Origin: Burkholderiales bacterium
GTDB taxonomy: Bacteria > Pseudomonadota > Gammaproteobacteria > Burkholderiales > Burkholderiaceae_C
Length of the DNA stretch: 64,000 bases
Assembly (NCBI GenBank): GCA_016223165.1
Contig: JACRPO010000009.1
Location: forward strand, 1,426,001 to 1,490,000
Direction of reading: 5' to 3'
Made by a program: the position numbers and the translations under genes. This document shows, one piece after another, positions 29,640 through 38,508 of this stretch (position 1 is the stretch's first letter; every line of letters starts with the position of its first letter). The notes under the pieces were generated by a model. That model was given only the letters and a program-made list of their open reading frames with translations, searched no databases and was not told the DNA's origin.

Positions 29640-30700
29640 CGGGCATCTCCAGCGGCAAGGGTCACGGGCGGTCCAGGCGGTCCAGGCGGTCTTCCAGGGT
29701 TCGCGGCGAGCAGCGCGCGCACCAGCCGGTGCAATGTCGCCGCTTCCGCCTCGGGGGCAAACAGCGGCGCGCGGCGCTGAATCTGGCGCACGAGGGCCGG
29801 CAGCATAGCCGCCTCGTCGCGGGCGCGCTCGAGCAGGGCTGCCAGCGCGCCGTCGTCGCCGACGGCGAAGTAGCCGCCGTAGTCGGCGCCGAGCAAGCCG
29901 ACGTTGCCGTCCATGCGCGAGGCGAGCACCGGCGTGCCCGATCGCACGGCCTCGATCACCACCTGCGCGCCGCCCTCCATCACGCTCGGGTGCACGAGCA
30001 CGTGCGCGGCCTGGATGCGCCGGCGCGCCTCGCCGTGCGGCCGCGCACCGAGCCAGCGGTAGGCGGGCGTGGCCGCCATCAGCGCGCGCGCCTCGTCGGC
30101 GAGTGCCGCATCGAGCCCGTCGCCGATGTGGTCGAAGCGCAGGTCGGCGCGCTGCGCCAGGCGCCGGATGGCGCGGAACCAGGTCGCCGGATCCTTCTCG
30201 CCGCGCAGGTGCCCGACCATCAGCGCGCGCAGGAAGCGGCGCGGCTTCGCGGCCACCGGCTGGCGCGCGCTGCACGACTGCAGCACGACCTCGCAGCGGC
30301 CGCGGTACACCTCGGGCAGGCGGGCAGCGCCGAGCTCGTTGAGCACGACCAGGCGGTCGGCCAGCGCCAGCGAACGCTGCGCATCGGCATCGCTGTCGAT
30401 GTCGCGGTAGAGGTCGGTGCCGGTCAGCGCCAGCAGCAGCGGCGCATGCGCGGTGGCATGCGCGCGCGCATGCGGGTGGGCCCGCCAAGCGGCGATCGAA
30501 GCGGCCGAGCGACGCGCATGCAGCGCGATCATCAAGTCATCGCCGGAAGCCGCGGCATCAGCCGCGCGCCAATGCTGCGTCAGCCGCACGCGGTAAGCTG
30601 GCGCCAGCATGTTGGCCCAGCGCCGCGCCGTCCGCCAGTTGCCGTTGTTGGCATCGGCGAGCGCAGGCGTGACGATGACGACTTGGGGTTCTCGATGCAC
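29636..30700 (-). CDS. senB: SenB-type selenosugar synthase (GT1-like glycosyltransferase)
   Basis: VVIVTPALADANNGNWRTARRWANML, HVLVHPSVMEGGAQVVIEAVRSGTPVLAS; ATGA overlap with selD; adjacent to EgtB/SenA-like gene. GTG start. Confidence 0.82.
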   Translation of the reverse strand: MHREPQVVIVTPALADANNGNWRTARRWANMLAPAYRVRLTQHWRAADAAASGDDLMIALHARRSAASIAAWRAHPHARAHATAHAPLLLALTGTDLYRDIDSDADAQRSLALADRLVVLNELGAARLPEVYRGRCEVVLQSCSARQPVAAKPRRFLRALMVGHLRGEKDPATWFRAIRRLAQRADLRFDHIGDGLDAALADEARALMAATPAYRWLGARPHGEARRRIQAAHVLVHPSVMEGGAQVVIEAVRSGTPVLASRMDGNVGLLGADYGGYFAVGDDGALAALLERARDEAAMLPALVRQIQRRAPLFAPEAEAATLHRLVRALLAANPGRPPGPPGPPVTLAAGDAR

Positions 30701-31957
30701 GACGATCGCAGCTTGGTGGCGTTGGAGGTGTCAGAGGCGGCGATGCCGGCCGAGGCGCGGCACGCCCGCGAAAGCGGCGCCGAAGTCCTGGCCGGCGCGC
30801 TGCGCGCGAGCCGCGCCGACACCCTCGCCACCTTCGCGGCCTACGAAGCGGCGCTGCCCGGCCTGGCGGTGCCGCTGCGCACCGAGCTCAATCCACCGCT
30901 GTGGGAGCTCGGCCACATCGGCTGGTTCCAGGAATACTGGATTGGCCGCAACACGGTGCGCGGCGACGGCCACCGTGCCGACCCCGAAGCCCGCCGCCAC
31001 GCGCCGCGGCGCGCCGGGGCCGACGCGCTCTACAACTCGAGCCGCGTGCCGCACGACTCGCGCTGGTCGCTGCCGCTGCCCGACGCGCAGGCCACGCGCG
31101 CCGACCTGGCGGCGCAGCAGGCGCAGTCGCTGCGCCTGCTCGAAGACCTGTCCGACGACGACGCCGCGCTCTACTTCCATCGCCTTGCGCTGCTGCACGA
31201 GGACATGCACCACGAGGCGGCGCTGTACATGGCTCGAGGCCTCGATATCGCCGTGACCGATCCGCGCTGGCAAGCGCGCCCGCTGCCCGAACCCGGGGCG
31301 CAGCTCGCGTTCGACGCTGCGCCCTGGTCGCTCGGCGCGGCGCATCCCGGCGGATTCGCGTTCGACAACGAAGTCGGCCATCTCGAGGTCCGCACGGCCG
31401 GCTTCCGCATCGACGCGCAGGTCGTGCGCTGGGCCGAGTACCTGCCCTTCGTCGAGGCCGGCGGCTACGACGAACCCCGCTTCTGGAGCCCGGCGGGCTG
31501 GGCGTGGCGCGAGAAGCAGGGGGCATCGAGCCCGCGCTATCTGCAGCGGGCGCAGGGTGAAGGCCACGGCTGGCAATGCCGCCACCACGGCCGATGGACA
31601 CCGCTGGATCCGCGTCTTGCCGCGTGCCACCTCACGCAGCACGAAGCCGAGGCCTGGTGCCGCTGGGCCGGCCGCCGCCTGCCGAGCGAAGCCGAGTGGG
31701 AGCGGGCCGCACTCACGCGCCCCGAGGCGTTTGCATGGGGCGAGGCGTGGGAATGGACGGCCACGCCGTTCCAGCCCTTTGCGGGCTTCGAGCCGCACCC
31801 CTACCGCGACTACTCGGTACCCTGGTTCGACGGCCGGCATGTCCTGCGCGGTGCCTCGTTCATGACGCAGCCGCGCATGAAGCACCCGCGCTACCGCAAC
31901 TTCTTCCAGGCGCATCGCAACGACGTGCCCGCAGGCTTTCGCACCTGCGCCGCCTGA
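30695..31957 (+). CDS. senA: SenA/EgtB-like iron enzyme (selenoneine synthase candidate)
   Basis: DinB-like N-terminus with WELGHIGWFQEYW and HEDMHHE (HxxxHxE) metal motif; FGE-sulfatase C-terminus (RLPSEAEWERAA, VLRGASFMTQPRMKHPRYRNFFQAHRNDVPAGFRTC). Start could be 30695 or the in-frame ATG at 30743. Confidence 0.85.
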   Translation: MHDDRSLVALEVSEAAMPAEARHARESGAEVLAGALRASRADTLATFAAYEAALPGLAVPLRTELNPPLWELGHIGWFQEYWIGRNTVRGDGHRADPEARRHAPRRAGADALYNSSRVPHDSRWSLPLPDAQATRADLAAQQAQSLRLLEDLSDDDAALYFHRLALLHEDMHHEAALYMARGLDIAVTDPRWQARPLPEPGAQLAFDAAPWSLGAAHPGGFAFDNEVGHLEVRTAGFRIDAQVVRWAEYLPFVEAGGYDEPRFWSPAGWAWREKQGASSPRYLQRAQGEGHGWQCRHHGRWTPLDPRLAACHLTQHEAEAWCRWAGRRLPSEAEWERAALTRPEAFAWGEAWEWTATPFQPFAGFEPHPYRDYSVPWFDGRHVLRGASFMTQPRMKHPRYRNFFQAHRNDVPAGFRTCAA

Positions 31958-32083
31958 CCGCCGCCGCGTCATCTGCCGCGTCATCTGCCGCGGCACCTGT
32001 AAGGTCGGCCGTCGCTCGTGCGACCGAGCCTGCCACGGCCCCGGCCCACCCGGCCGGCCGTGCCGCCTCGCGCCATGCCCCCA

Positions 32084-33076
32084 TCACGCCCGTGCCACGA
32101 AGACGCCGAACCAGGCTTGCGCATCGGCAAAGCGCCGCACGGCGCCGTAGCCTGCCTCGCGCAGCAGCGCCTCGAAGTCCGCGGGCTGCCACTTGTACGA
32201 GTTCTCGGTGTGGATGCGCTCGCCGGCCGCGAAGCGGCGCTCGCCGCCGCGCCAGCGCACGGTGAGCGGCTGCCGCGCCTCGAGGTGCATCTCGATGCGG
32301 GAGTGCTGCGTATCGAAGCGGGCCACATGACGCCACTGCCGCAGGTCGAAATCCGCGCCGAGCAGCCCGTTCAGCCTGCGCAGCAGGTTGAGGTTGAACG
32401 CGGCCGTGACACCGAGCGCATCGTCGTAGGCCGCCTCGAGCACACGCGCGTCCTTCACCAGGTCGGCACCGATGACGAGGCCGCCGCTGCCCTTGCCCTG
32501 CGTGGCCAGCGCGCGCGCTTCGCGCAGCAGGCGCAGCGCCTCGGCCGGCGCGAAGTTGCCGATGCTCGAGCCGGGATAGAAGACGAGCGTGCCCGCATCG
32601 GCCGCATCGCCCGCGTGCGCGAGTTCGGCCGGCAGCGCCAGGCGCGCCGAGAAATCCTGGCCGACGCCGACGAGCTCCATCGCCGGATGCTCGCGCTGCA
32701 GCCCGGCCAGCGCCTCGCGCAGGTAGTCCACCGAGATGTCGACGGCGACATAGCGGCGCGGCGCCAGCGAGGCAAACAGGCGCGCCGCCTTCGCGCAACT
32801 GCCGGCACCGAGGTCCACCAGCACCGGCGCCGGCCCGCTGCACGACAGCGCCGCATCGGCGATGGCCGCGCCCTCGGCCGCGAAGATGCCCGCCTCCGTG
32901 CGCGTTGGGTAGTACTCGTCGAGCTCGGTGATGGCGTCGAACAGGCGCGAGCCGAGCGCGTCGTAGAAGAACTTCGGCGACACCGCGGCGGCGGCGGCCC
33001 TCAAGCCGGCCTCGGCCTCGGTGGCCAGCGCCGGCCCGGACAACGACTGCAGCTGGAAGAAAAGCGGTGTCTTCAT
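32084..33076 (-). CDS. egtD: L-histidine N-alpha-methyltransferase (EgtD)
   Basis: SPKFFYDALGSRLFDAITELDEYYPTRTEAGIF, LVDLGAGSCAKA, FYPGSSIGNFAP. Confidence 0.93.
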   Translation of the reverse strand: MKTPLFFQLQSLSGPALATEAEAGLRAAAAAVSPKFFYDALGSRLFDAITELDEYYPTRTEAGIFAAEGAAIADAALSCSGPAPVLVDLGAGSCAKAARLFASLAPRRYVAVDISVDYLREALAGLQREHPAMELVGVGQDFSARLALPAELAHAGDAADAGTLVFYPGSSIGNFAPAEALRLLREARALATQGKGSGGLVIGADLVKDARVLEAAYDDALGVTAAFNLNLLRRLNGLLGADFDLRQWRHVARFDTQHSRIEMHLEARQPLTVRWRGGERRFAAGERIHTENSYKWQPADFEALLREAGYGAVRRFADAQAWFGVFVARA

Positions 33077-33295
33077 CGTATCGTCCGGGTGGGATGGATC
33101 AGCGCGCCTGGCCGCCCCGAGGGCGAACACCGGAGGGCGCAGCCCGAAGGGAGTCGAGTGAACCCGCCGCGGAGCACCCATGCGCTGGCATGGGTTGCGG
33201 GTTTGGCCGCATGACCGTCCGGCGCACTCTAGCAGCGGCAGCCGATAGAGTCGCGGCCTGCGCCATTTCCATTACATCGCCAGGAGAGTCCCGCC

Positions 33296-34204
33296 ATGCT
33301 TCACCACATGCCAGACTTGGTCGGCAGCCACCGGCCACACCAACTTCCACAAAGGCGCTCGCGCGTGCTCAAGGCCCTTGCCGCCGGCGCGCTGGCCGGC
33401 TTCTTCGCCCTCGCGCAGGCGCAGCAGGTCTTGCGCATCACCGCGATCCCCGACGAGTCGCCCACCGAGCTGGCGCGCAAGGCCGCGCCGCTCATCAAGT
33501 ACCTCGAAGCCAGGCTCGGCATGAAGGTCGAGTACACGCCCGTCACCGACTATGCCGCCTCGGTGGAGGCGCTCGTCCACAAGAAGGTCGACATGGCCTG
33601 GTTCGGCGGCTTCACTTTCGTGCAGGCCAACGTGCGCTCGGGCGGCAAGGTGCTCCCGATCGTGCAGCGCGAAGAGGACGAGAGGTTCCGCTCGGTCTTC
33701 ATCACCAGCGACCCGGGCATCCGGTCGCTCGCCGACCTGAAGGGCAAGGACGTGAGCTTCGGCTCGCAGAGCAGCACCTCCGGGCACCTGATGCCGCGCA
33801 GCTTCCTGCTCGACGCCGGCATCTACCCGGACAAGGACTTCCGGCGTGTCGCCTTCAGCGGTGCGCACGACGCCACCATCGCCGCGGTCGCCTCGGGCAA
33901 GGTGCAGGCGGGCGCGCTCAACATCTCGGTATGGGAGAAGTTCGTCGCCGACAAGAAGGTCGACACGACGAAGGTGCGCGTCTTCTACACGACGCCGCCC
34001 TACTACGACTACAACTGGTCGGTGCATGCCGACATGCCGGCGGCGCTGCGCGAGAAGCTCGCTGCGGCATTTCTCGCGCTGTCGCGCGGCACGCCCGAGG
34101 GCAAGGAGGTCCTCGAGCTGCAGCGCGCCACCCGCTTCGTGCCGAGCAAGGCCGAGAACTACAAGGGCATCGAGGCTGCAGCGCGCAGCGCCGAGCTGCT
34201 CTGA
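33296..34204 (+). CDS. PhnD-like periplasmic binding protein of phosphate/phosphonate/selenate-type ABC transporter
   Basis: ITAIPDESPTELARKAAPLIKYLEARLGMKVEYTPVTDYAASVEALVHKKVDMAWFGGFTFVQA. Confidence 0.88.
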   Translation: MLHHMPDLVGSHRPHQLPQRRSRVLKALAAGALAGFFALAQAQQVLRITAIPDESPTELARKAAPLIKYLEARLGMKVEYTPVTDYAASVEALVHKKVDMAWFGGFTFVQANVRSGGKVLPIVQREEDERFRSVFITSDPGIRSLADLKGKDVSFGSQSSTSGHLMPRSFLLDAGIYPDKDFRRVAFSGAHDATIAAVASGKVQAGALNISVWEKFVADKKVDTTKVRVFYTTPPYYDYNWSVHADMPAALREKLAAAFLALSRGTPEGKEVLELQRATRFVPSKAENYKGIEAAARSAELL

Positions 34205-34236
34205 ACGCCGCCGCAGGCACCGCCCGCGATCGTCCG

Positions 34237-35088
34237 GTGAAAGTCGAACTTCAGGCGCTGGCCGCGCGCCACCCCGCGGCGCGCGCCGGCGTCGGCGCGG
34301 CCCTGCAACCACTGGACCTCGCCGTCGGCGCCGGCGAGCAGGTGGCCGTCATCGGCCCTTCAGGGGCCGGCAAGACGACGCTGCTGCAGGCGCTGGCCTG
34401 CGCGCTGCCGCCCGCGGCGGGCCGGTTGCGACTGGACGGCGCGGCACCGTGGTCGCTGCCGCGGCGCGAGTTGCAGAAGCTGCGTGGCCGCCTCTTCCTC
34501 GCGCCGCAGGTGCCGCCGCTGCCGCCGCGGCAGCGCGTCGTCACGGCCGTGCTCGCCGGCCGACTGCCGGCGATGAGCCTGGCGGCGAGCCTGCGCTCGC
34601 TCTTCTATCCGAGCGACATCCCGGCGGCGCACGAGGCGCTGGCGCGCTTCGATCTCGCCGAGAAGCTCTTCGAACGCGTCGACCGCCTCTCGGGCGGCGA
34701 ACGCCAGCGCGTGGGGCTGGCGCGTGCGCTGCTCGCGCCGGCGTCGCTGTGGCTGGTGGACGAGCCGCTATCGGCGCTCGACCCGACGCGCGCGCGCCAG
34801 GCTCTCGATACGCTGGTCGAGGTGGCGCGCCGGCGCGGCATCACGCTCGTGGCCACGCTGCACCAGGTGGACATGGCGCTCACGCACTTCCCGCGCATCG
34901 TCGGCCTGCGCGAGGGGCGCTGCCAGTTCGACCTGCCGACGGCGCGTGTCTCGCAGGACCTGCTCGAGCATCTCTATGCGAACGAGCACGAGCCGGACGG
35001 CGCGCACGCACACGCGCCGCTGCCCGAGGCCGAGGCGCTGGGCACCGGCACCGCCGGGCCGGCGCCCGTCGTCATGCACTGCCGCTGA
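34237..35088 (+). CDS. PhnC-like ABC transporter ATP-binding protein
   Basis: Walker A GPSGAGKTT, signature LSGGERQRVGLARALL, Walker B LWLVDEPLSALD; GTG start 34237. Confidence 0.9.
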   Translation: MKVELQALAARHPAARAGVGAALQPLDLAVGAGEQVAVIGPSGAGKTTLLQALACALPPAAGRLRLDGAAPWSLPRRELQKLRGRLFLAPQVPPLPPRQRVVTAVLAGRLPAMSLAASLRSLFYPSDIPAAHEALARFDLAEKLFERVDRLSGGERQRVGLARALLAPASLWLVDEPLSALDPTRARQALDTLVEVARRRGITLVATLHQVDMALTHFPRIVGLREGRCQFDLPTARVSQDLLEHLYANEHEPDGAHAHAPLPEAEALGTGTAGPAPVVMHCR

Positions 35089-35163
35089 AGCGAGCCGGCC
35101 GGCCTACCGCTCTCGGCACGCGAAGAACCACGGCGCTGACGACGACGCAACGGCGGATCCGCG

Positions 35164-36012
35164 ATGTCTTCCACCACCTCCTCCGCGACTTTGCGCTCCG
35201 CCCCGAGCCACGACCCGGCGTGGCTGCAGCGCCTGTCCTGGGCCATCGCGGCCGCGGTGGTGCTGTGGCCGCTCGTCGTCGCCACCGAGTTCAAGCCCTG
35301 GCAGCTCTTCGAGGCGAGGAACCTGCAGGTCACCGGGCAGTTCCTCGCTTCCTTCCTGCCACCGGCGCATTCGGCCGAGTTCCTCTGGATGGTGGCGCGC
35401 GAGACCTGGCGCATGGTGGCCATGGCCACGGTCGGGCTCGTGCTCGCGCTCGTGATCGCGGTGCCGATGACGCTTGCCTCGGCGCGTGCGTTGTCGATCT
35501 CGGCCTTGTCGGGGCGCATGGCACGCGGTCCGTTCTGGCTGCGCCAGGGCGTGCGGCTCGCGCTCATCGTGCTGCGCAGCGTGCCCGAGCTCGTGTGGGC
35601 GCTCGTCTTCGTGCGCGTCGTCGGCCTCGGCCCCACGGCCGGCGTGCTGGCCATCGCGCTCACCTACGGCGGCATGCTCGGCAAGGTCTACGGCGAGATC
35701 CTCGAGAGCGGCGAGTCGCACGTCAGCGAGACGCTGCTGCGCAACGGCAGCTCGCGCCTGCAGGCCTTCTTCTACGGCCTCGTGCCGCAGAACGCCGCCG
35801 AGCTGACGAGCTACACGGTGTATCGCTGGGAATGCGCGATCCGCAGCTCGGTGATCCTCGGCTTCGTCGGCGCCGGCGGTCTCGGCCAGCAGCTCGACAG
35901 CTCGATGAAGATGTTCGCCGGCGGCGAGGTACTGACGATGCTCGCCGTCTTCGTGGCCCTGGTCGCCATCGCCGACCGCGTCAGCGCCGGCCTGCGCCGC
36001 GCGCTCGGATGA
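35164..36012 (+). CDS. PhnE-like ABC transporter permease 1
   Basis: Multi-TM permease with LRSVPELVWALVFVRVVGLGPTAGVLAIALTYGGMLGKVYGEILES and YRWECAIRSSVILGFVGAGGLGQQL. Confidence 0.9.
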   Translation: MSSTTSSATLRSAPSHDPAWLQRLSWAIAAAVVLWPLVVATEFKPWQLFEARNLQVTGQFLASFLPPAHSAEFLWMVARETWRMVAMATVGLVLALVIAVPMTLASARALSISALSGRMARGPFWLRQGVRLALIVLRSVPELVWALVFVRVVGLGPTAGVLAIALTYGGMLGKVYGEILESGESHVSETLLRNGSSRLQAFFYGLVPQNAAELTSYTVYRWECAIRSSVILGFVGAGGLGQQLDSSMKMFAGGEVLTMLAVFVALVAIADRVSAGLRRALG

Positions 36013-36031
36013 CGCGAGAGGAAGCACACCG

Positions 36032-36862
36032 ATGACCCCCGTGCCACCCGCCGCGAACCAGCCCTACCGGCTGCCACCGCCGCTGTTCGACGCACGCTGC
36101 CGCGCCTGCTGGATGACGCTGGCGGTGGCGGTGCTCGTGGTCGCGAGCTTCGCGACGCTCGACCTGCAGTGGGCGCAGTTCCTCTCGCCGGGCGCGCTGC
36201 GCAGCATGGGCCGCTTCATCGCCGAGTTCTTCCCGCCCGACACGAGCCCGGCCTTCCTGCGCAAGGTGGCCCTCGGCACCTGGGAGACGCTGGCGATGTC
36301 GGCACTCGGCACCATGCTCGCCGCGGCGCTCGGCCTCGCGCTCGCCTTGCCCGCGAGCCGCCTGCACGAGGCCGACGCGGCACGCCTGCGTGCCGCCACG
36401 CGCTTCGTGCTCAACATGCTGCGCTCGATCCCCGAGCTCGTGTGGGCGGCGCTGCTGCTCATCAGCGCCGGTCTCGGCCCCTTCGCCGGCACGCTGGCGC
36501 TGGCGGTGCACACCGCCGGCGTGCTCGGGCGGCTCTTCGCCGAGGCGATCGAGAACGCGCCGCCCGGCCCGGCTGCCGCGCTGCGCGCACAGGGCGTGGG
36601 CAACGGGCGCATCTTCCTCTACGCGACGCTGCCGCAGGTGCTGCCGCAGCTCGCGAGCTACACGCTGTACCGCTGGGAGAACAACATCCGCGCCGCCGCC
36701 GTGCTGGGCGTGGTCGGGGCCGGTGGGCTCGGGCAACTGCTCGCCTTCCACATGGGCCTGTTCCACATGGGCAAGACGGCCACCATCCTCGGCGCCATGC
36801 TCGCCCTCGTGGCGCTCGTCGATGCGCTCAGCTACGCCGCGCGGCGGCTGATGACGCGCTGA
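36032..36862 (+). CDS. PhnE-like ABC transporter permease 2
   Basis: LRSIPELVWAALLLISAGLGPFAGTLALAVHTAGVLGRLFAEAIEN and YRWENNIRAAAVLGVVGAGGLGQLL. Confidence 0.9.
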   Translation: MTPVPPAANQPYRLPPPLFDARCRACWMTLAVAVLVVASFATLDLQWAQFLSPGALRSMGRFIAEFFPPDTSPAFLRKVALGTWETLAMSALGTMLAAALGLALALPASRLHEADAARLRAATRFVLNMLRSIPELVWAALLLISAGLGPFAGTLALAVHTAGVLGRLFAEAIENAPPGPAAALRAQGVGNGRIFLYATLPQVLPQLASYTLYRWENNIRAAAVLGVVGAGGLGQLLAFHMGLFHMGKTATILGAMLALVALVDALSYAARRLMTR

Positions 36863-36881
36863 GAGGCCGAGAGACCGCGGC

Positions 36882-38327
36882 ATGCCGAGCTTCTTCGCGC
36901 CTTCCACGCCGGCCCGCGCCGGTTGGCTTTTCGCCTACGACTGGGACCGGCTGGCGCTGCAGCGGCTGGCGGCGCGGGTCGGCGCGCCGCGCTTCGACCA
37001 CGCCGGCTTCGACCTCTTCAGCTTCCCGAGCAACGCCCACCTGCCCTTCTACGACCACGAGCGCTTCGCGGCGCGCCAGGCGGCGCGCGGACGGCGGGCG
37101 CGCTGGCGCGCCGTGCTGTCGCAGCAGGAGCACTTCGGCGCGCTCGCCGCCTCGCTCGTCGCCGAGCAGCTCGGGCTGCCGGGCACGCCGCCCGAGAGCA
37201 TCCTCGCGGCCCAGCACAAGCTGCATGCGCGGCGCGTGCTGCAGCAGGTGGCACCGGAGGCCAACCTGCCCTTCGCCGGGCTCGATGCGGCCTATGGCGA
37301 CGACATGCCGCACGGCCTGCATTACCCGGCTTTCGTGAAACCGGTGAAGGCGGCGTTCTCGGTGCTGGCGCGCGAAGTGGGCCACCGCGCGGCGCTGCAG
37401 GCGCACACGCGCTTCGGCGGCCGCGAGCTGTGGATCATCCGCCGCCTCGTCGAGCCCTTCGATCGCTTGTGCCGCGCCCGCCTGCCCGAGGCCGGCACCG
37501 CGCACCGCATGCTGCTCGAGGAGCCGGTGCCGGCGCGCGTGGCGCAATACAACCTCGACGGCTGGGTCGACAACGGCCACGTGCATCCACTCGGCGTCGT
37601 CGACGCCGTGATGTACCCCGGCACGCAGGCCTTCATGCGCTGGGAATATCCGAGCCGCCTGCCCGAGCGGGTGCAGGCGCGCGTGCTCGGCGTGGCGCGG
37701 CGCTTCCTGCGCGCCATCGGTTACCGACACGGCATGTTCAACCTCGAGTTCTTCCACGACGCCGCAACCGACCGCCTGAGCGTCATCGAGTGCAACCCGC
37801 GCCTGGCTTCGCAGTTCGGCGATCTCTATCGGCGCGTGCGCGGGCTCGACCCGCATGCGATGGCCGTCGCGCTGGCCCTCGGGCGCGATGCGTTGAGCGC
37901 GCCGCGCTGCGAGCCGAGCGCCAACATCGCCGCGAGCCTCGTCTACCGCGCCTTCGACGCCGCCTCGGTGCCGCCGGCGCCGAGTGCGCGGCAGGCCGCG
38001 GCGCTGGCGCGCGCCTTCCCTGATGCGCTGATGTTCAGCTTCCCGAAGAGCGGTGCGGCCCTGGCGCGCGATTTCAAGTGGACCGGCTCGCACCACTACG
38101 GCTTCGTGCACCTGGGCGCCGTCGACCGGCAGCAGCTGCGCGAGCGTGCCGAGCGGGCGAGTGCGCTGCTCGGCTGGCCGGCGCCGTATCTCGATCACAC
38201 CGACGCGGTGGGTGCGGCGCTGGCGGCGCAAGGGGCGCAGGCGGCGCAAACAGCCCATGCGGCCCGAGCACCGGCGCCGGCGTCGCTGCCGCACGCGATG
38301 ACACCGGCCCTCGGCGCGTCGGACTGA
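36882..38327 (+). CDS. ATP-grasp-like protein of unknown substrate
   Basis: YPAFVKPVKAAFSVLAREV (ATP-binding Lys region), FNLEFFHDAATDRLSVIECNPRLASQFGDLYRRV (metal-binding Glu/Asn); 19 bp after the permease gene. Confidence 0.8.
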   Translation: MPSFFAPSTPARAGWLFAYDWDRLALQRLAARVGAPRFDHAGFDLFSFPSNAHLPFYDHERFAARQAARGRRARWRAVLSQQEHFGALAASLVAEQLGLPGTPPESILAAQHKLHARRVLQQVAPEANLPFAGLDAAYGDDMPHGLHYPAFVKPVKAAFSVLAREVGHRAALQAHTRFGGRELWIIRRLVEPFDRLCRARLPEAGTAHRMLLEEPVPARVAQYNLDGWVDNGHVHPLGVVDAVMYPGTQAFMRWEYPSRLPERVQARVLGVARRFLRAIGYRHGMFNLEFFHDAATDRLSVIECNPRLASQFGDLYRRVRGLDPHAMAVALALGRDALSAPRCEPSANIAASLVYRAFDAASVPPAPSARQAAALARAFPDALMFSFPKSGAALARDFKWTGSHHYGFVHLGAVDRQQLRERAERASALLGWPAPYLDHTDAVGAALAAQGAQAAQTAHAARAPAPASLPHAMTPALGASD

Positions 38328-38486
38328 GAGCCTGTGAACGAATCATCCACACCCGCTCGCCACGCCAGAAGGCGCCGGCTCGTCGTTGCAAATGCTCGCC
38401 ATATCACCGGATATGACTGCGCTTTGCGCCTAGATCCGACACCTTCTGGCGCGCCGCTCGGGCGCGGCTGATTCATTCACAGGCTC
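38327..38486 (+). repeat. MITE-like palindromic element, copy 1
   Basis: Termini AGAGCCTGTGAACGAATCA / TGATTCATTCACAGGCTCT; near-identical to reverse complement of 40943-41103. Confidence 0.9.
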
Positions 38487-38508
38487 TGAGTCCGCCGGTG
38501 GCGCCGGC

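Noticed and set aside
28369-29658. ORF with ERAERAERAERAGRAGRAG repeat C-terminus
   Set aside because: Out-of-frame reading of selD and the 9-bp DNA repeat; not a real repeat protein.
30695-33076. Plain ergothioneine (EgtB/EgtD) pathway
   Set aside because: The adjacent selenophosphate synthetase and SenB-like glycosyltransferase are not needed for ergothioneine; retained as the alternative to be excluded by phylogeny.
33296-36862. Confident phosphonate uptake (phn) operon
   Set aside because: No C-P lyase or other phosphonate catabolic genes visible; genomic context favours selenium, so substrate left open.
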